Assembly: GCF_030645195.1 (NCBI RefSeq)
Contig: NZ_JAUSLW010000200.1
Location: forward strand, 1-39,696
DNA length: 39,696 nucleotides
Direction of reading: 5' to 3'
DNA from: Phenylobacterium sp.
GTDB lineage: Bacteria > Pseudomonadota > Alphaproteobacteria > Caulobacterales > Caulobacteraceae
Shown here: positions 15,483 to 23,627 of the stretch, piece after piece
Position numbering within the stretch: the first letter of the stretch is position 1
Layout: each line of letters starts with the position of its first letter
The notes under the pieces: model-generated
The model's input: the letters and a program-made list of their open reading frames with translations, nothing else
What the model was told of the DNA's origin: nothing
The model's database searches: none
Made by a program: the position numbers and the translations under genes

Positions 15483-16524
15483 CCGGCTGATCGCCCAGGT
15501 CCGCGAGAGCGGGCCGATGAGCGTGGCCCAGTACATGACCGCCTGCCTGCACGATCCGCGGGACGGCTACTACGCCACGCGGCCGGCCCTGGGGGCGGAC
15601 GGCGATTTCATCACCGCCCCCCTGGTCAGCCAGATGTTCGGCGAGCTGATCGGCCTGTGGGCGGTGGCCTGCTGGGAACGGCTGGGCCGGCCCTCGCCGG
15701 TCTATCTGGTGGAGATGGGCCCGGGCGACGGGACCCTGATGGACGACATGCTGCGGGCCGCGCGCCTGGCGCCGGCCTTCGGCGCCGCGGCGGAGGTCTG
15801 GCTGGTGGAGACCTCGCAGCCCCTGGCGGCCCGACAGAAGGCGCTGCTGGGGGACGGGGTGCGGTGGGCGTCCTCCCTCGGCGAGATCCCGGCCGGCGCG
15901 CCGATGCTGCTGATCGCCAACGAACTGCTGGACTGCCTGCCGCCACGCCAGTTCGTTCGCGCCCCCAGGGGCTGGGCCGAGCGGATGGTGGGGCTGAACG
16001 ACGCCGGCGACCTGGCCTTCGGCCTCTCCGCCGCGCCCCTGGGCGCCACCCTGCCCGAGGCGCCGGTGGGATCGGTGGTGGAGCATTCCCCGGCCCAGGA
16101 AGCCCTGGGATCGGAGATCGGGGCGCGGATCGCCGCCGACGGCGGGGCGGCCCTGCTGATCGACTATGGCCGCGACGCGCCGGGCTTCGGCGACACCCTC
16201 CAGGCCCTGCGCCGGCACGTGAAGGAAGATCCCCTGGCGAGCCCCGGCGAGGCCGACCTGACGGCGCATGCCGACTTTCCCGCCGTCCTGGCCGCCGCCG
16301 CGCGCGAAGGGGCGGCCACCGCGCCGATCCTGACCCAGGGCGAGTTCCTGGTGCGGCTGGGGATCGGGGCGCGGGCCGAGGCCCTGACCGCCGCGCGGCC
16401 CGACCGCAGCGAGACGATCGAGCGGCAGCTGGAGCGGCTGGTGTCGCCCGATCAGATGGGTGAGCTGTTCAAGGCCGCCTGCATCCATAGTCCGGGCCTA
16501 GTCCCGCCCGGCTTCGAGTCCTGA
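15469..16524 (+). CDS. SAM-dependent methyltransferase, MidA/NDUFAF7 family
   Basis: A 351-residue class I methyltransferase. The N-terminal PMSVAQYMTACLHDPRDGYY and GADGDFITAPLVSQMFGEL are specific to the MidA/NDUFAF7 family, and VEMGPGDGTLMDDML is the SAM motif I. ANELLDCLPPRQF and LLIDYG are further family blocks. NDUFAF7 methylates an arginine of NDUFS2 in mitochondrial complex I; the bacterial target is presumably the homologous NuoD subunit, which is inference. It overlaps lgt by 14 bases and is followed by pgeF with one intervening base. Confidence 0.92.
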   Translation: MGLRDRLIAQVRESGPMSVAQYMTACLHDPRDGYYATRPALGADGDFITAPLVSQMFGELIGLWAVACWERLGRPSPVYLVEMGPGDGTLMDDMLRAARLAPAFGAAAEVWLVETSQPLAARQKALLGDGVRWASSLGEIPAGAPMLLIANELLDCLPPRQFVRAPRGWAERMVGLNDAGDLAFGLSAAPLGATLPEAPVGSVVEHSPAQEALGSEIGARIAADGGAALLIDYGRDAPGFGDTLQALRRHVKEDPLASPGEADLTAHADFPAVLAAAAREGAATAPILTQGEFLVRLGIGARAEALTAARPDRSETIERQLERLVSPDQMGELFKAACIHSPGLVPPGFES

Positions 16525-16525
16525 C

Positions 16526-17290
16526 ATGAACGTGCTGACCTCGCCCCTGCTGGACCTGCCCGGCGTCCGCCACGGCTTCTTCACCCGCAGGGGCGGGGTC
16601 TCCACCGGCATCTATGAGAGCCTGAACGTCGGACGCGGCTCGGCCGACGAACCCGCCGACGTGGCGGAGAACCGGCGCCGGGCCGCCGGGCATTTCGGCT
16701 TGCCGGTCACAGCCCTCTCCACCTGCTACCAGATCCACTCAGCCACGGCCCTGACGGCCGACCGGCCTTGGGGCGACGAGCGGCCACAGGGAGACTCGGT
16801 GGTCACCGCCTCGCCCGGGGTGCTGTGCGGGGCGCTGGCCGCCGACTGCGCGCCCATCCTGATCGCCGACCCCGAGGCCCGCGTGGTGGCCGCCGCCCAC
16901 GCCGGCTGGAGGGGCGCCCTCACCGGGATCGCCGAGGCGACCGTCGCGGCCATGACGGGCCAGGGCGCCGAGCCGTCGCGGATGGTCGCGGTGGTGGGCC
17001 CCTGCATAGGTCAGGCCTCCTACGAGGTCGGCGTGGAGTTCCTGGCCGCCTTCACGGCCATGGACGCCGCCCACGAGCGGTTCTTCGCCCGCGGCGACAC
17101 GCCGGAGAAGCGGATGTTCGACCTGCCGGGCTTCGTCGTCTCGCGCCTCAAGGCCGCCGGGGTGGGGACGGCGGAGTGGATCGGGCGCGACACCTGCGCC
17201 GAGGAAGACCAGTTCTTTTCCAACCGCCGCGCCTTCAAACGCGGGGAATCCGACTTCGGGCGCCTGCTCTCGGCCATAAGCCTCGATTGA
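16526..17290 (+). CDS. pgeF: PgeF/YfiH multicopper-type purine nucleoside phosphorylase / peptidoglycan editing factor
   Basis: A 254-residue protein of the YfiH/laccase-domain family (PF02578). The metal-binding residues are in [16 protein letters not shown] and [10 protein letters not shown], followed by [12 protein letters not shown]. YfiH members hydrolyse or phosphorylyse purine nucleosides, and in E. coli keep L-Ser out of UDP-MurNAc peptides. It is cytoplasmic. It lies 1 base after the methyltransferase stop, making a lgt-midA-pgeF operon of conserved order in Caulobacterales. Confidence 0.93.
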   Translation: MNVLTSPLLDLPGVRHGFFTRRGGVSTGIYESLNVGRGSADEPADVAENRRRAAGHFGLPVTALSTCYQIHSATALTADRPWGDERPQGDSVVTASPGVLCGALAADCAPILIADPEARVVAAAHAGWRGALTGIAEATVAAMTGQGAEPSRMVAVVGPCIGQASYEVGVEFLAAFTAMDAAHERFFARGDTPEKRMFDLPGFVVSRLKAAGVGTAEWIGRDTCAEEDQFFSNRRAFKRGESDFGRLLSAISLD

Positions 17291-17366
17291 ATCGCCGCCG
17301 GGCCTTGCCGCTGGCGGTCCGCCTGATACAAGCCCGCGCATCTGGCGAGGCATTGCGGGGATTTTG

Positions 17367-18302
17367 ATGAAGCTGCTGGCTGGCAACTCCAATCGAACGC
17401 TTGCCGAGGCCGTCGCCTCCCATCTCGACCTGCCGTTGACCAAGGCCCAGGTGAAGCGGTTCGCCGACAATGAGGTCTGGGTGACCATCGACGAGAACGT
17501 CCGCGGCGAGGACGTCTTCGTGCTGCAGTCCACCAGCTACCCGACCAACGACAACCTGATGGAGCTGCTGATCTGCATCGATGCGCTGAGACGCGCCTCG
17601 GCCAAGCGGATTACCGCGGTCATGCCCTATTTCGGCTACGCCCGGCAGGACCGGAAGACCGGCGGCCGCACGCCGATCTCCGCCAAGCTGGTCTCCAACC
17701 TGATCGAGCGGGCCGGCGCCGACCGGGTGCTGACCATGGATCTGCACTCCGGCCAGATCCAGGGCTTCTTCGACATTCCCACCGACAACCTGCTCTCGGC
17801 GCCGTTGCTGGCCAACGACATCAAGGAAAACTACGAAAAGACCAACGAGCTGATGATCGTCTCCCCCGACGTGGGCGGGGTGGTCCGGGCGCTCGCCGTC
17901 GCCAGCCGTCTGAACGCCGAACTCGCCATCGTCGACAAGCGCCGCTCGGGTCCGGGCAAGAGCGAGGTGGCCAACATCATCGGCGACGTCTCGGGACGCC
18001 GCTGCATCCTGTTCGACGACATCATCGATGGCGGCGGCACCCTGTGCAACGCCGCCCAGGCCCTGGTGGACGGCGGGGCCACCGAGGTCTCGGCCTATGT
18101 CACCCATGGGGTGCTGTCGGGCGCGGCCATCGACCGGGTCAACGCCTCGATCCTCAAGGAGCTGGTGATGACCGACTCCATCGCCGCCCCCGACCGCGCC
18201 AGCGACAAGTCCAAGCTGCGTTACGTGAGCTGCGACAAGCTGCTGGGCGAGGCCATCCGCCGCATCGCCAACGAAGAGTCGGTGTCGAAGCTCTTCGACT
18301 GA
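17367..18302 (+). CDS. prs: ribose-phosphate pyrophosphokinase
   Basis: A 311-residue PRPP synthase that transfers pyrophosphate from ATP to ribose 5-phosphate, feeding purine, pyrimidine, His, Trp and NAD synthesis. It has [12 protein letters not shown], the Mg-binding [15 protein letters not shown], the catalytic flexible loop region VDKRRSGPG, and the PRPP loop [14 protein letters not shown]. The ATG at 17367 follows GCGGGGA; a TTG three bases upstream is in frame but unnecessary. It is preceded by a 76-base gap holding its promoter. Confidence 0.96.
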   Translation: MKLLAGNSNRTLAEAVASHLDLPLTKAQVKRFADNEVWVTIDENVRGEDVFVLQSTSYPTNDNLMELLICIDALRRASAKRITAVMPYFGYARQDRKTGGRTPISAKLVSNLIERAGADRVLTMDLHSGQIQGFFDIPTDNLLSAPLLANDIKENYEKTNELMIVSPDVGGVVRALAVASRLNAELAIVDKRRSGPGKSEVANIIGDVSGRRCILFDDIIDGGGTLCNAAQALVDGGATEVSAYVTHGVLSGAAIDRVNASILKELVMTDSIAAPDRASDKSKLRYVSCDKLLGEAIRRIANEESVSKLFD

Positions 18303-18374
18303 CGGTTGTCGTCGGGCTTCAACAGCTTCCCGGCACGCGAATTGCTTTGAGACTCTGGCGAAGGCCAAGCTTGG

Positions 18375-18388
18375 TTAAGCGCCGTTAA
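18375..18388. promoter_or_regulatory. TTAA-N6-TTAA, imperfect CtrA-like site
   Basis: Two TTAA halves (18375-18378 and 18385-18388) lie 74 bases before the lipoprotein ATG. CtrA of Caulobacter binds TTAA-N7-TTAA; the spacing here is one base short, so this is weak. Confidence 0.2.
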
Positions 18389-18461
18389 GGATACGCGGTC
18401 ACATTCTCGCCCGCGCATCTGTGTTAGTCTCGCGTGCTCGTATTTCTGGGGAAGCTTCAGG

Positions 18462-19508
18462 ATGACCTCTGCCCTTCGCGTGTCCGGCACGCTGGCCGCT
18501 CTGGCGTTCGCGGCCCTGCTGTCGGCCTGTTCGCAGCCTGCGCCCCCGCCCCCGGCCCCCCCGCCGCCCGCGGTGAGCCTGTCGCCCAAGCTCATCGAGC
18601 AGGCGGCCGCCTATCGCTATTACATGAGCCACGTCAGCGCGATCACGCCGGACTTCGCCGACGGCGACAGCATCGCCAAGGCCGTGGCCGTGGGCGCCTC
18701 CTATGAGCCCAAGCAGCTGCAGCGCGGGGCCACGGCCTACGCCGCCGTCGTCGCCCTGCAGGACCCCGCCTTCCTGGCCGGCGTCCGCACCTACGCCGTC
18801 AACGCCGACCAGCGCCGCGAAGTGGTGGCCGCGATCCTGAAGGACCCGGCCTATGTGGTGGCCATCTCGGGTTCGGCCAGCGCCGCGGGCCTGGTGAAGG
18901 CCGCGCTCGGCAACGAGGGCCAGCAGCTCTATGACGCCGGCAAGGCGGTCAAGCAGTCGGCCTACGACATCCAGAAGCAGAAGTGGTCGAAGTCTGACGT
19001 CCTCAACCGCGAGCTGCGCCTGTCCCAGGCCAAGACTCTCTCGGCGACCCCGGTGGTGGGCGACCTCAACGAGACCGCCCGCCTGCAGCAGGTCGCCCTC
19101 GGCGCCGCGCCGCTGGGCCTCACCGCCGAGCCGGCGACCCCGCCCTACAGCCCCATCGTGATCCGCGGCCTGGCCGTGGCGGCCCTGGCCGCCCTGGGCG
19201 AAGGCGGCGACGCCAATGTCGACACCCTGATGGCGGTGATGGCTGAGTCCAACATCGCCTTCTGCATGAACATGGCCAAGCTGAACCTCTACCAGTGCCT
19301 GGCGGTCTCCAAGCCGCACTACGAGGACGTCTTCTGCCTGGGCCAGCACATCATGATGGACACCGGGCGGTGCGTGATTAAGGCGTCAGGGAACACTGAG
19401 CCCTACGAGGCGAAGTTCATTCCGAAGATCAGGGTCGCCGAGGGCGACACGGGCTACAAGGTCACTCCGGCGAAGACGCCGATCAAGGCCGCCACCAAGA
19501 AGCGCTAA
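18462..19508 (+). CDS. conserved-looking lipoprotein of unknown function with C-terminal four-cysteine pattern
   Basis: A 348-residue lipoprotein: the lipobox ends LLSAC with Cys23, followed by a proline-rich stretch. The mature part is mostly helical (QLQRGATAYAAVVALQDPAF, GNEGQQLYDAGKAVKQSAY). Near the C-terminus four cysteines follow a regular C-x10-C-x12-C-x11-C pattern (FCMNM, YQCLA, VFCLG, GRCVI), suited to two disulfides in the periplasm. I do not recognise a named family. GGGGAAG precedes the ATG. The lipid anchor would be installed by Lgt, encoded 3 kb upstream. An outer-membrane location is likely as residue +2 is Ser. Confidence 0.82.
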   Translation: MTSALRVSGTLAALAFAALLSACSQPAPPPPAPPPPAVSLSPKLIEQAAAYRYYMSHVSAITPDFADGDSIAKAVAVGASYEPKQLQRGATAYAAVVALQDPAFLAGVRTYAVNADQRREVVAAILKDPAYVVAISGSASAAGLVKAALGNEGQQLYDAGKAVKQSAYDIQKQKWSKSDVLNRELRLSQAKTLSATPVVGDLNETARLQQVALGAAPLGLTAEPATPPYSPIVIRGLAVAALAALGEGGDANVDTLMAVMAESNIAFCMNMAKLNLYQCLAVSKPHYEDVFCLGQHIMMDTGRCVIKASGNTEPYEAKFIPKIRVAEGDTGYKVTPAKTPIKAATKKR

Positions 19509-19518
19509 ATCATCTCGT

Positions 19519-19540
19519 CCCGCCCGTTGCCACGGGCGGG
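19519..19540 (+). terminator. hairpin after lipoprotein gene
   Basis: CCCGCCCG (19519-19526) and CGGGCGGG (19533-19540) pair perfectly around a 6-base loop 10 bases after the lipoprotein stop, followed by a T-rich but broken run (CGATTTGTGTATTT). This is a plausible intrinsic terminator. Confidence 0.55.
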
Positions 19541-19589
19541 CGATTTGTGTATTTACGCCCACCTTTCGACCCCAGGAGGGTCGTCCGTC

Positions 19590-19612
19590 GCCGCGCGGGA
19601 CTTTCGCGCGGC
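19590..19612 (+). promoter_or_regulatory. leader hairpin before rplY
   Basis: GCCGCGCG (19590-19597) and CGCGCGGC (19605-19612) form an 8-bp stem with a 7-base loop, followed by GGTTTCGTTTT and, 22 bases on, the rplY ATG. A GC-rich stem then a T-rich run in front of a ribosomal protein gene looks like an attenuator. The function is inferred. Confidence 0.45.
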
Positions 19613-19634
19613 GGTTTCGTTTTGAGGCAAGGCC

Positions 19635-20258
19635 ATGGCCGATATCATTCTGAATGTTGAAGTGCGCGATCGTACGGGCACGGGTGGCGCGCGTGAAACC
19701 CGCCGTGCGGGCATGGTCCCCGGCGTGCTTTACGGCGGCGCCAAGGATCCAGTCGCCATCGCGGTGAAGGCCAACGAGTTCCGCAAGGCGCTCCACACGG
19801 GCAAGCTGCTGGGCCACCTGGTGACCCTGAAGTACGGCGACGAGACCCAACCGGTCATCGCCAAGGCCGTCGACATGCACCCCGTCAACGACGAGCCGGT
19901 CCACTTCGACCTGTACCGCGTCGACGAGCACCAGCTCATCAAGATCAACGTGCCGGTGCACTTCAAGAATCACGAGGCCTCTCCGGGCCTCAAGAAGGGC
20001 GGCACGCTCAATATCGTGCGTCACGACGTCGAGCTGGCCTGCCCCGCCGACCACATCCCCGAAGAACTGATCTTCGACCTCACCGGTCTGGAGATCGGCG
20101 ACACCATCCGCATGTCGGCCTTCACCCTGCCGGAAGGCGTCAAGCCGGGCGCCAATCGCGACTTCGTGGTCGCCACCCTGGCCGGTTCGTCCGCCTCGGC
20201 CTCGGCTGACGCCGCCACCGACGACGCCGCCGCCGCCGCGGCCACCACCACCGTCTAG
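19635..20258 (+). CDS. rplY: 50S ribosomal protein L25/general stress protein Ctc
   Basis: A 207-residue long-form L25 (Ctc/TL5 type) that binds 5S rRNA. The N-terminal domain has RDRTGTGGARETRRAGMVP and GVLYGGAKDPVAIAV, then a GKLLGHLVTLKYGD segment and the VDMHPVNDEPVHFDLYRVD signature; the C-terminal beta domain has IPEELIFDLTGLEIGDTIRM. The last 25 residues are an alanine-rich tail of low complexity. It is followed 81 bases on by pth, the common rplY-pth pair, with two hairpins between. Confidence 0.95.
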   Translation: MADIILNVEVRDRTGTGGARETRRAGMVPGVLYGGAKDPVAIAVKANEFRKALHTGKLLGHLVTLKYGDETQPVIAKAVDMHPVNDEPVHFDLYRVDEHQLIKINVPVHFKNHEASPGLKKGGTLNIVRHDVELACPADHIPEELIFDLTGLEIGDTIRMSAFTLPEGVKPGANRDFVVATLAGSSASASADAATDDAAAAAATTTV

Positions 20259-20265
20259 GTCGGAC

Positions 20266-20313
20266 GGCCCCTTCGGGGGCCGGACCGCGCCGCCTCTCCT
20301 GCGGAGGGGCGGC
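20266..20313 (+). terminator. two hairpins between rplY and pth
   Basis: GGCCCC-TTCG-GGGGCC at 20266-20281 has a UUCG tetraloop. A second stem pairs 20289-20299 with 20303-20313 (11 pairs, one G-T) around TGC. Neither has a T run, so read-through into pth is likely; they may act as RNA-stability or partial termination elements. Confidence 0.5.
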
Positions 20314-20339
20314 CGCCCCGGTGACGCTCAGGAGGGCCC

Positions 20340-20963
20340 ATGCTGATCCTCGCGGGCCAAGGCAATCCCGGCGCCCAATACGCCAAGAACCGCCACAACA
20401 TCGGCTTCATCGCCGTGGACGAGATCGCCAAGCGCTGGCGGTTCGGACCCGAGCGCTCCAAGTTCTCCGGCCTCGCCCGCGAGGGCGAGATCGACACGCC
20501 GGCCGGGCCGGTCAAGGCCCTGATCCTCAAGCCCCAGACCTTCTACAACGAGAGCGGCCGCTCGGTGGCCGCGGCCATGAAGTTCTACAAGGCGACCCCG
20601 GCCGACGTGGTGCTGTTCTATGACGAGATCGACCTGGCCCCCGGCCGCTTCCGGATGAAGACCGGCGGCGGGGCGGCGGGCAACAACGGGGTCCGCTCGG
20701 TCACCGCCCATATCGGCGCCGACTTCCGCCGCGCCCGGCTGGGCGTCGGCCATCCCGGACACCCCGAGAAGGTCCAGGGCCACGTGCTCTCGGACTTCCA
20801 CAAGGTGGAGCACCCCTGGGTCATCGACCTGCTGAAGGCCGTCGCCGAGGCCGCCCCCCTGCTGGCCGCCGGCGAGGACGACAAGTACCAGACCGAGGTC
20901 CTGCGCCTGGCCCCCGCCGACAAGGGCGACACCCGTCAGGCCCGCAGCCGCGGCGACGAGTGA
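20340..20963 (+). CDS. pth: peptidyl-tRNA hydrolase
   Basis: A 207-residue enzyme that frees tRNA from stalled peptidyl-tRNA. Active-site blocks are AGQGNPGAQYAKNRHNIGF (N9, catalytic H19), KPQTFYNESG, FYDEIDLAPGRFRMK and LGVGHPGH. The block usually written GGHNG reads AAGNNGVRS, with N115 in place of the family histidine and N116 retained, and MN in KPxTxMNxSG reads YN. These look like lineage variants and not damage since the rest is intact. CAGGAGG precedes the ATG. It forms an operon with rplY and probably ychF. Confidence 0.95.
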   Translation: MLILAGQGNPGAQYAKNRHNIGFIAVDEIAKRWRFGPERSKFSGLAREGEIDTPAGPVKALILKPQTFYNESGRSVAAAMKFYKATPADVVLFYDEIDLAPGRFRMKTGGGAAGNNGVRSVTAHIGADFRRARLGVGHPGHPEKVQGHVLSDFHKVEHPWVIDLLKAVAEAAPLLAAGEDDKYQTEVLRLAPADKGDTRQARSRGDE

Positions 20964-21028
20964 CTGGAATTGGTTTGGGGGCGGCAGACGTGCTAGGTCG
21001 CGGCCTCGTTTAGGAAATCGGACTCCCC

Positions 21029-22126
21029 ATGGCCCTGAAAGTCGCGATCGTCGGCCTGCCCAACGTCGGCAAATCGACCCTGTTCAACGCGCTGACCCAG
21101 ACCGCGTCGGCCCAGGCGGCCAACTATCCCTTCTGCACCATCGAGCCCAACACCGGCGACGTGGCGGTGCCCGAGCCGCGCCTTGACGCCCTGGCCGCCG
21201 TCATCCCGTCCAAGGAGATCATCCCCGCGCGGATCAACTTCGTGGACATCGCCGGCCTGGTGCGTGGCGCGTCCAAGGGGGAAGGCCTGGGCAACCAGTT
21301 TCTGGCCAATATCCGCGATTGCGACGCCGTGGCCTTCGTCGCCCGCTGCTTCATCGACGACGACATCACCCACGTGGAGGGCAAGGTCGATCCGCTCTCC
21401 GACCTGGAGACCATCGAGACCGAACTGATGCTCGCCGACCTGGAGAGCCTGGAGAAGCGGGTCAACAACCTGGAGAAGCGGGCCAAGGCCGGCGACAAGG
21501 AAAGCGCTACGACCCTGCGCCTGGTGCAGCTGGCCCTGACCGAACTGAACGCCGGCCGCCCGGCCCGCAAGGCCGTGGTTCCGGCCGAGGACGAGAAGGC
21601 CTGGCGCATGCTGCAGCTGCTGACCTCCAAGCCCGCCCTCTATGTCTCCAATGTCGATGAGGGCTCGGCCGCCGACGGCAACGATATGTCCAGGCTGGTG
21701 GCCGAGCGCGCCGCCCGCGACGGCGCCGACCACGTGGCCATCTCCGCCCAGATCGAGAGCGAGATCGCCATGCTGGACGCCGATGAGCGCGCCGAATTCC
21801 TGGAGACCCTGGGCCTCAGCGAGCCTGGCCTGAACAAGCTGATCCGCGAGGCCTATCACCTGCTGGGCCTGCAGACCTACTTCACCGTCGGCCCCAAGGA
21901 AGCCCGCGCCTGGACGATCCACAAGGGCGACACCGCCCCGCAGGCGGCCGGCGTGATCCACACCGACTTCGAGAAGGGCTTCATCCGCGCCGAGACCATC
22001 GCCTATGAGGACTATGTCGGCCTCAAGGGCGAAGCCGGGGCCCGCGAGGCCGGGAAATTCCGCCAGGAAGGCAAGGAATACGTCGTCCGCGACGGCGACG
22101 TGCTGAACTTCCGCTTCAACGTCTGA
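21029..22126 (+). CDS. ychF: redox-regulated ATPase YchF
   Basis: A 365-residue OBG-type P-loop protein. G1 is GLPNVGKST near residues 8-16, followed by NYPFCTIEPNTG and the G3-like FVDIAGLVRGASKGEGLG. In place of the GTPase NKxD it has YVSNVDE, the NxxE form that lets YchF prefer ATP. The C-terminal TGS-like domain has FTVGPKEARAWTIHKGDTAPQAAGVIHTDFEKGFIRAE-type sequence. It associates with ribosomes and stress responses. It is 65 bases after pth on the same strand. Confidence 0.95.
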   Translation: MALKVAIVGLPNVGKSTLFNALTQTASAQAANYPFCTIEPNTGDVAVPEPRLDALAAVIPSKEIIPARINFVDIAGLVRGASKGEGLGNQFLANIRDCDAVAFVARCFIDDDITHVEGKVDPLSDLETIETELMLADLESLEKRVNNLEKRAKAGDKESATTLRLVQLALTELNAGRPARKAVVPAEDEKAWRMLQLLTSKPALYVSNVDEGSAADGNDMSRLVAERAARDGADHVAISAQIESEIAMLDADERAEFLETLGLSEPGLNKLIREAYHLLGLQTYFTVGPKEARAWTIHKGDTAPQAAGVIHTDFEKGFIRAETIAYEDYVGLKGEAGAREAGKFRQEGKEYVVRDGDVLNFRFNV

Positions 22127-22153
22127 GGCGGGCGCTCGGGGGCGATCCCGGCC

Positions 22154-22477
22154 CTAGCTGAGAATCTCCAGGCCGTGCTTCTGGACAATGGTCAACAGTT
22201 TGAGCGCCGCGCCGCTGGGCCTTTTCGCGCCGGTCTCCCACTTCTCCACCGTGCTTTCGCTGGTGTTGAGATAGCGGGCGAAGACCGGCTGGCTGACATG
22301 GCAACTCTCGCGCAACCGCTTGATCTGCGCGGGCTCGATCATCGGTGGAGCGGTGAGGCAGGTCGCATCGAAGTCCCGCATCGTCATCTTGTCGATTGTG
22401 CCAGCCAGATGCATCCCGGAGACCGCGTCGTGGATCGCCTCAAAGGCGTCGCTCTTAAACTTGCGCTTGGTCGTCAT
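22154..22477 (-). CDS. HTH (XRE/NadS-like) antitoxin
   Basis: A 107-residue antitoxin. The C-terminal two-thirds holds an XRE helix-turn-helix: IKRLRESCHVSQPVFARYL then NTSESTVEKWETGAKRPSG, typical of HigA/NadS-type regulators. The ATG at 22475-22477 follows GGAGA; an earlier in-frame start is not needed. It overlaps the toxin gene by 23 bases and comes after it, the toxin-first order of higBA-like modules. It should neutralise the toxin and repress the shared promoter. Confidence 0.85.
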   Translation of the reverse strand: MTTKRKFKSDAFEAIHDAVSGMHLAGTIDKMTMRDFDATCLTAPPMIEPAQIKRLRESCHVSQPVFARYLNTSESTVEKWETGAKRPSGAALKLLTIVQKHGLEILS

Positions 22478-22850
22478 GACAGATCTCCACAATCGCCTCG
22501 GCCTTTAGCTCCATGTCGATCTCCACCTCCGTCTTCGCGGCGTAGAGCCCGGCCAGCTTGCGGAAGGCCTGCAATTCATCATCGTCGATATTCGCCCGGT
22601 CCTTCTTCGCGAAGAGATAGGCGTAAACCCAATATCTTCGGCCCTTGGCCAGGATGATGCTGCGGCTTCGGTTCTTGTCGAGGCGCTTCTTGAACACCCC
22701 TCCACCCAGGTCATCGGCCTGGCCCGCCATCGCCGCCCGCACCGCCGCGCAGAGTTCACCGTCCTCGATCCGCGCCTTCCTGGCGGCCTTGGTGAACCAA
22801 GCCGTCCTGAAGACCCGCGCGCCTTCCGCGATCTCGGCCATGGGAGACAT
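22455..22850 (-). CDS. RelE/ParE-superfamily toxin (HigB-2-like)
   Basis: A toxin of 131 residues from the ATG at 22848-22850, or 128 from the ATG at 22839-22841. Blocks typical of the family are VFRTAWFTKAARKARIEDG, ELCAAVRAAMAGQADDLGGG, VFKKRLDKNRSRSIILAKG and WVYAYLFAKKDRANIDDDEL. Members cut mRNA on the ribosome. No ribosome site stands out before either start, so expression may be low or leaderless. It sits between ychF and the dienelactone hydrolases and has a set of palindromes upstream. Confidence 0.8.
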   Translation of the reverse strand: MSPMAEIAEGARVFRTAWFTKAARKARIEDGELCAAVRAAMAGQADDLGGGVFKKRLDKNRSRSIILAKGRRYWVYAYLFAKKDRANIDDDELQAFRKLAGLYAAKTEVEIDMELKAEAIVEICHDDQAQV

Positions 22851-22859
22851 GTAGCACTC

Positions 22860-22879
22860 GGTACTACCGTTTTCAACGG
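22860..22879 (-). promoter_or_regulatory. overlapping palindromes upstream of the toxin gene
   Basis: GGTACTACC (22860-22868) and CCGTT-TTC-AACGG (22867-22879) are perfect inverted repeats that overlap by two bases, starting 10 bases upstream of the toxin start. This placement fits the operator used by toxin-antitoxin complexes for self-repression. Confidence 0.5.
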
Positions 22880-22953
22880 GTCGATATTCTCCCTGCGCCC
22901 TGGACATCCCCGCCCACCGGCCTATCTCAGACGACAAAATCGGGAGGGACGAG

Positions 22954-23622
22954 ATGGGCGACTATTCCAAGCTTAGGGGGGCCGACGGCTTCGAGTTCGC
23001 GGTCTATCGCGCCGCGCCCAAGGGCGAGCGCAAGGGCGGGGTGGTGGTGATCCAGGAGATCTTCGGGATCGACGAACACATCGCCCGCGACGTCGACCGC
23101 TGGGCCGACCTCGGCTACGAGGCCATAGCCCCTTCCCTCTACGACCGCCGTGAGCCGGGCTTCACCGCCGGCCACGATCCGGCCGGGCTGACGGCGGGGG
23201 TCACCCATGCCCGCGCCACCCCGCTCGATCAGGCGCTCTCCGACGTCGACGCCTGCCGCGCGGCCCTGGCGGGCGCCGGCAAGGTGTTCGTGGTGGGCTA
23301 TTGCTATGGCGGGTCGCTCACCTGGCTGGCCGCCTGCCAGCTGGACGGCTTCGCGGCCGGCTCCAGCTATTATGGCAGCCTGGTCCAGGCCAACGCCGAC
23401 AAGACCCCCAGGTGCCCGGTCATCCTGCATCTGGGCCGCAAGGACGCCGGCATCCCCGCCGACGACGTCAAGGCCGCCGTCCAGGCGCACAATCCCGGCG
23501 TGGCGGTCTACATCTACGAGGACGCCGGCCACGGGTTCAACAACGAGGACCCCGAGCGGCTGAACCAGGCCAGCGCCGATCTCGCCCGCCAGCGCACCCT
23601 CGACCTCTTCGCGGGCGCCTGA
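22954..23622 (+). CDS. dienelactone hydrolase family protein (first of tandem pair)
   Basis: A 222-residue alpha/beta hydrolase. The DLH triad is C117 in VVGYCYGGS, D164 in LGRKDAGIP and H193 in DAGHGFNN, with E35 in VVIQEIFG as the usual cysteine-modulating glutamate. No signal peptide. DLH proteins open lactone rings in aromatic degradation; many chromosomal copies have unknown substrates. GGGAGG precedes the ATG. It is followed 5 bases later by a clear paralogue, so the pair arose by tandem duplication and is co-expressed. Confidence 0.92.
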   Translation: MGDYSKLRGADGFEFAVYRAAPKGERKGGVVVIQEIFGIDEHIARDVDRWADLGYEAIAPSLYDRREPGFTAGHDPAGLTAGVTHARATPLDQALSDVDACRAALAGAGKVFVVGYCYGGSLTWLAACQLDGFAAGSSYYGSLVQANADKTPRCPVILHLGRKDAGIPADDVKAAVQAHNPGVAVYIYEDAGHGFNNEDPERLNQASADLARQRTLDLFAGA

Positions 23623-23627
23623 GCGCC

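Noticed and set aside
18375..18388. TTAA-N6-TTAA as a CtrA operator
   Set aside because: CtrA prefers TTAA-N7-TTAA. The spacing here is one base short and there is no supporting promoter pattern, so it is only listed as a weak site.
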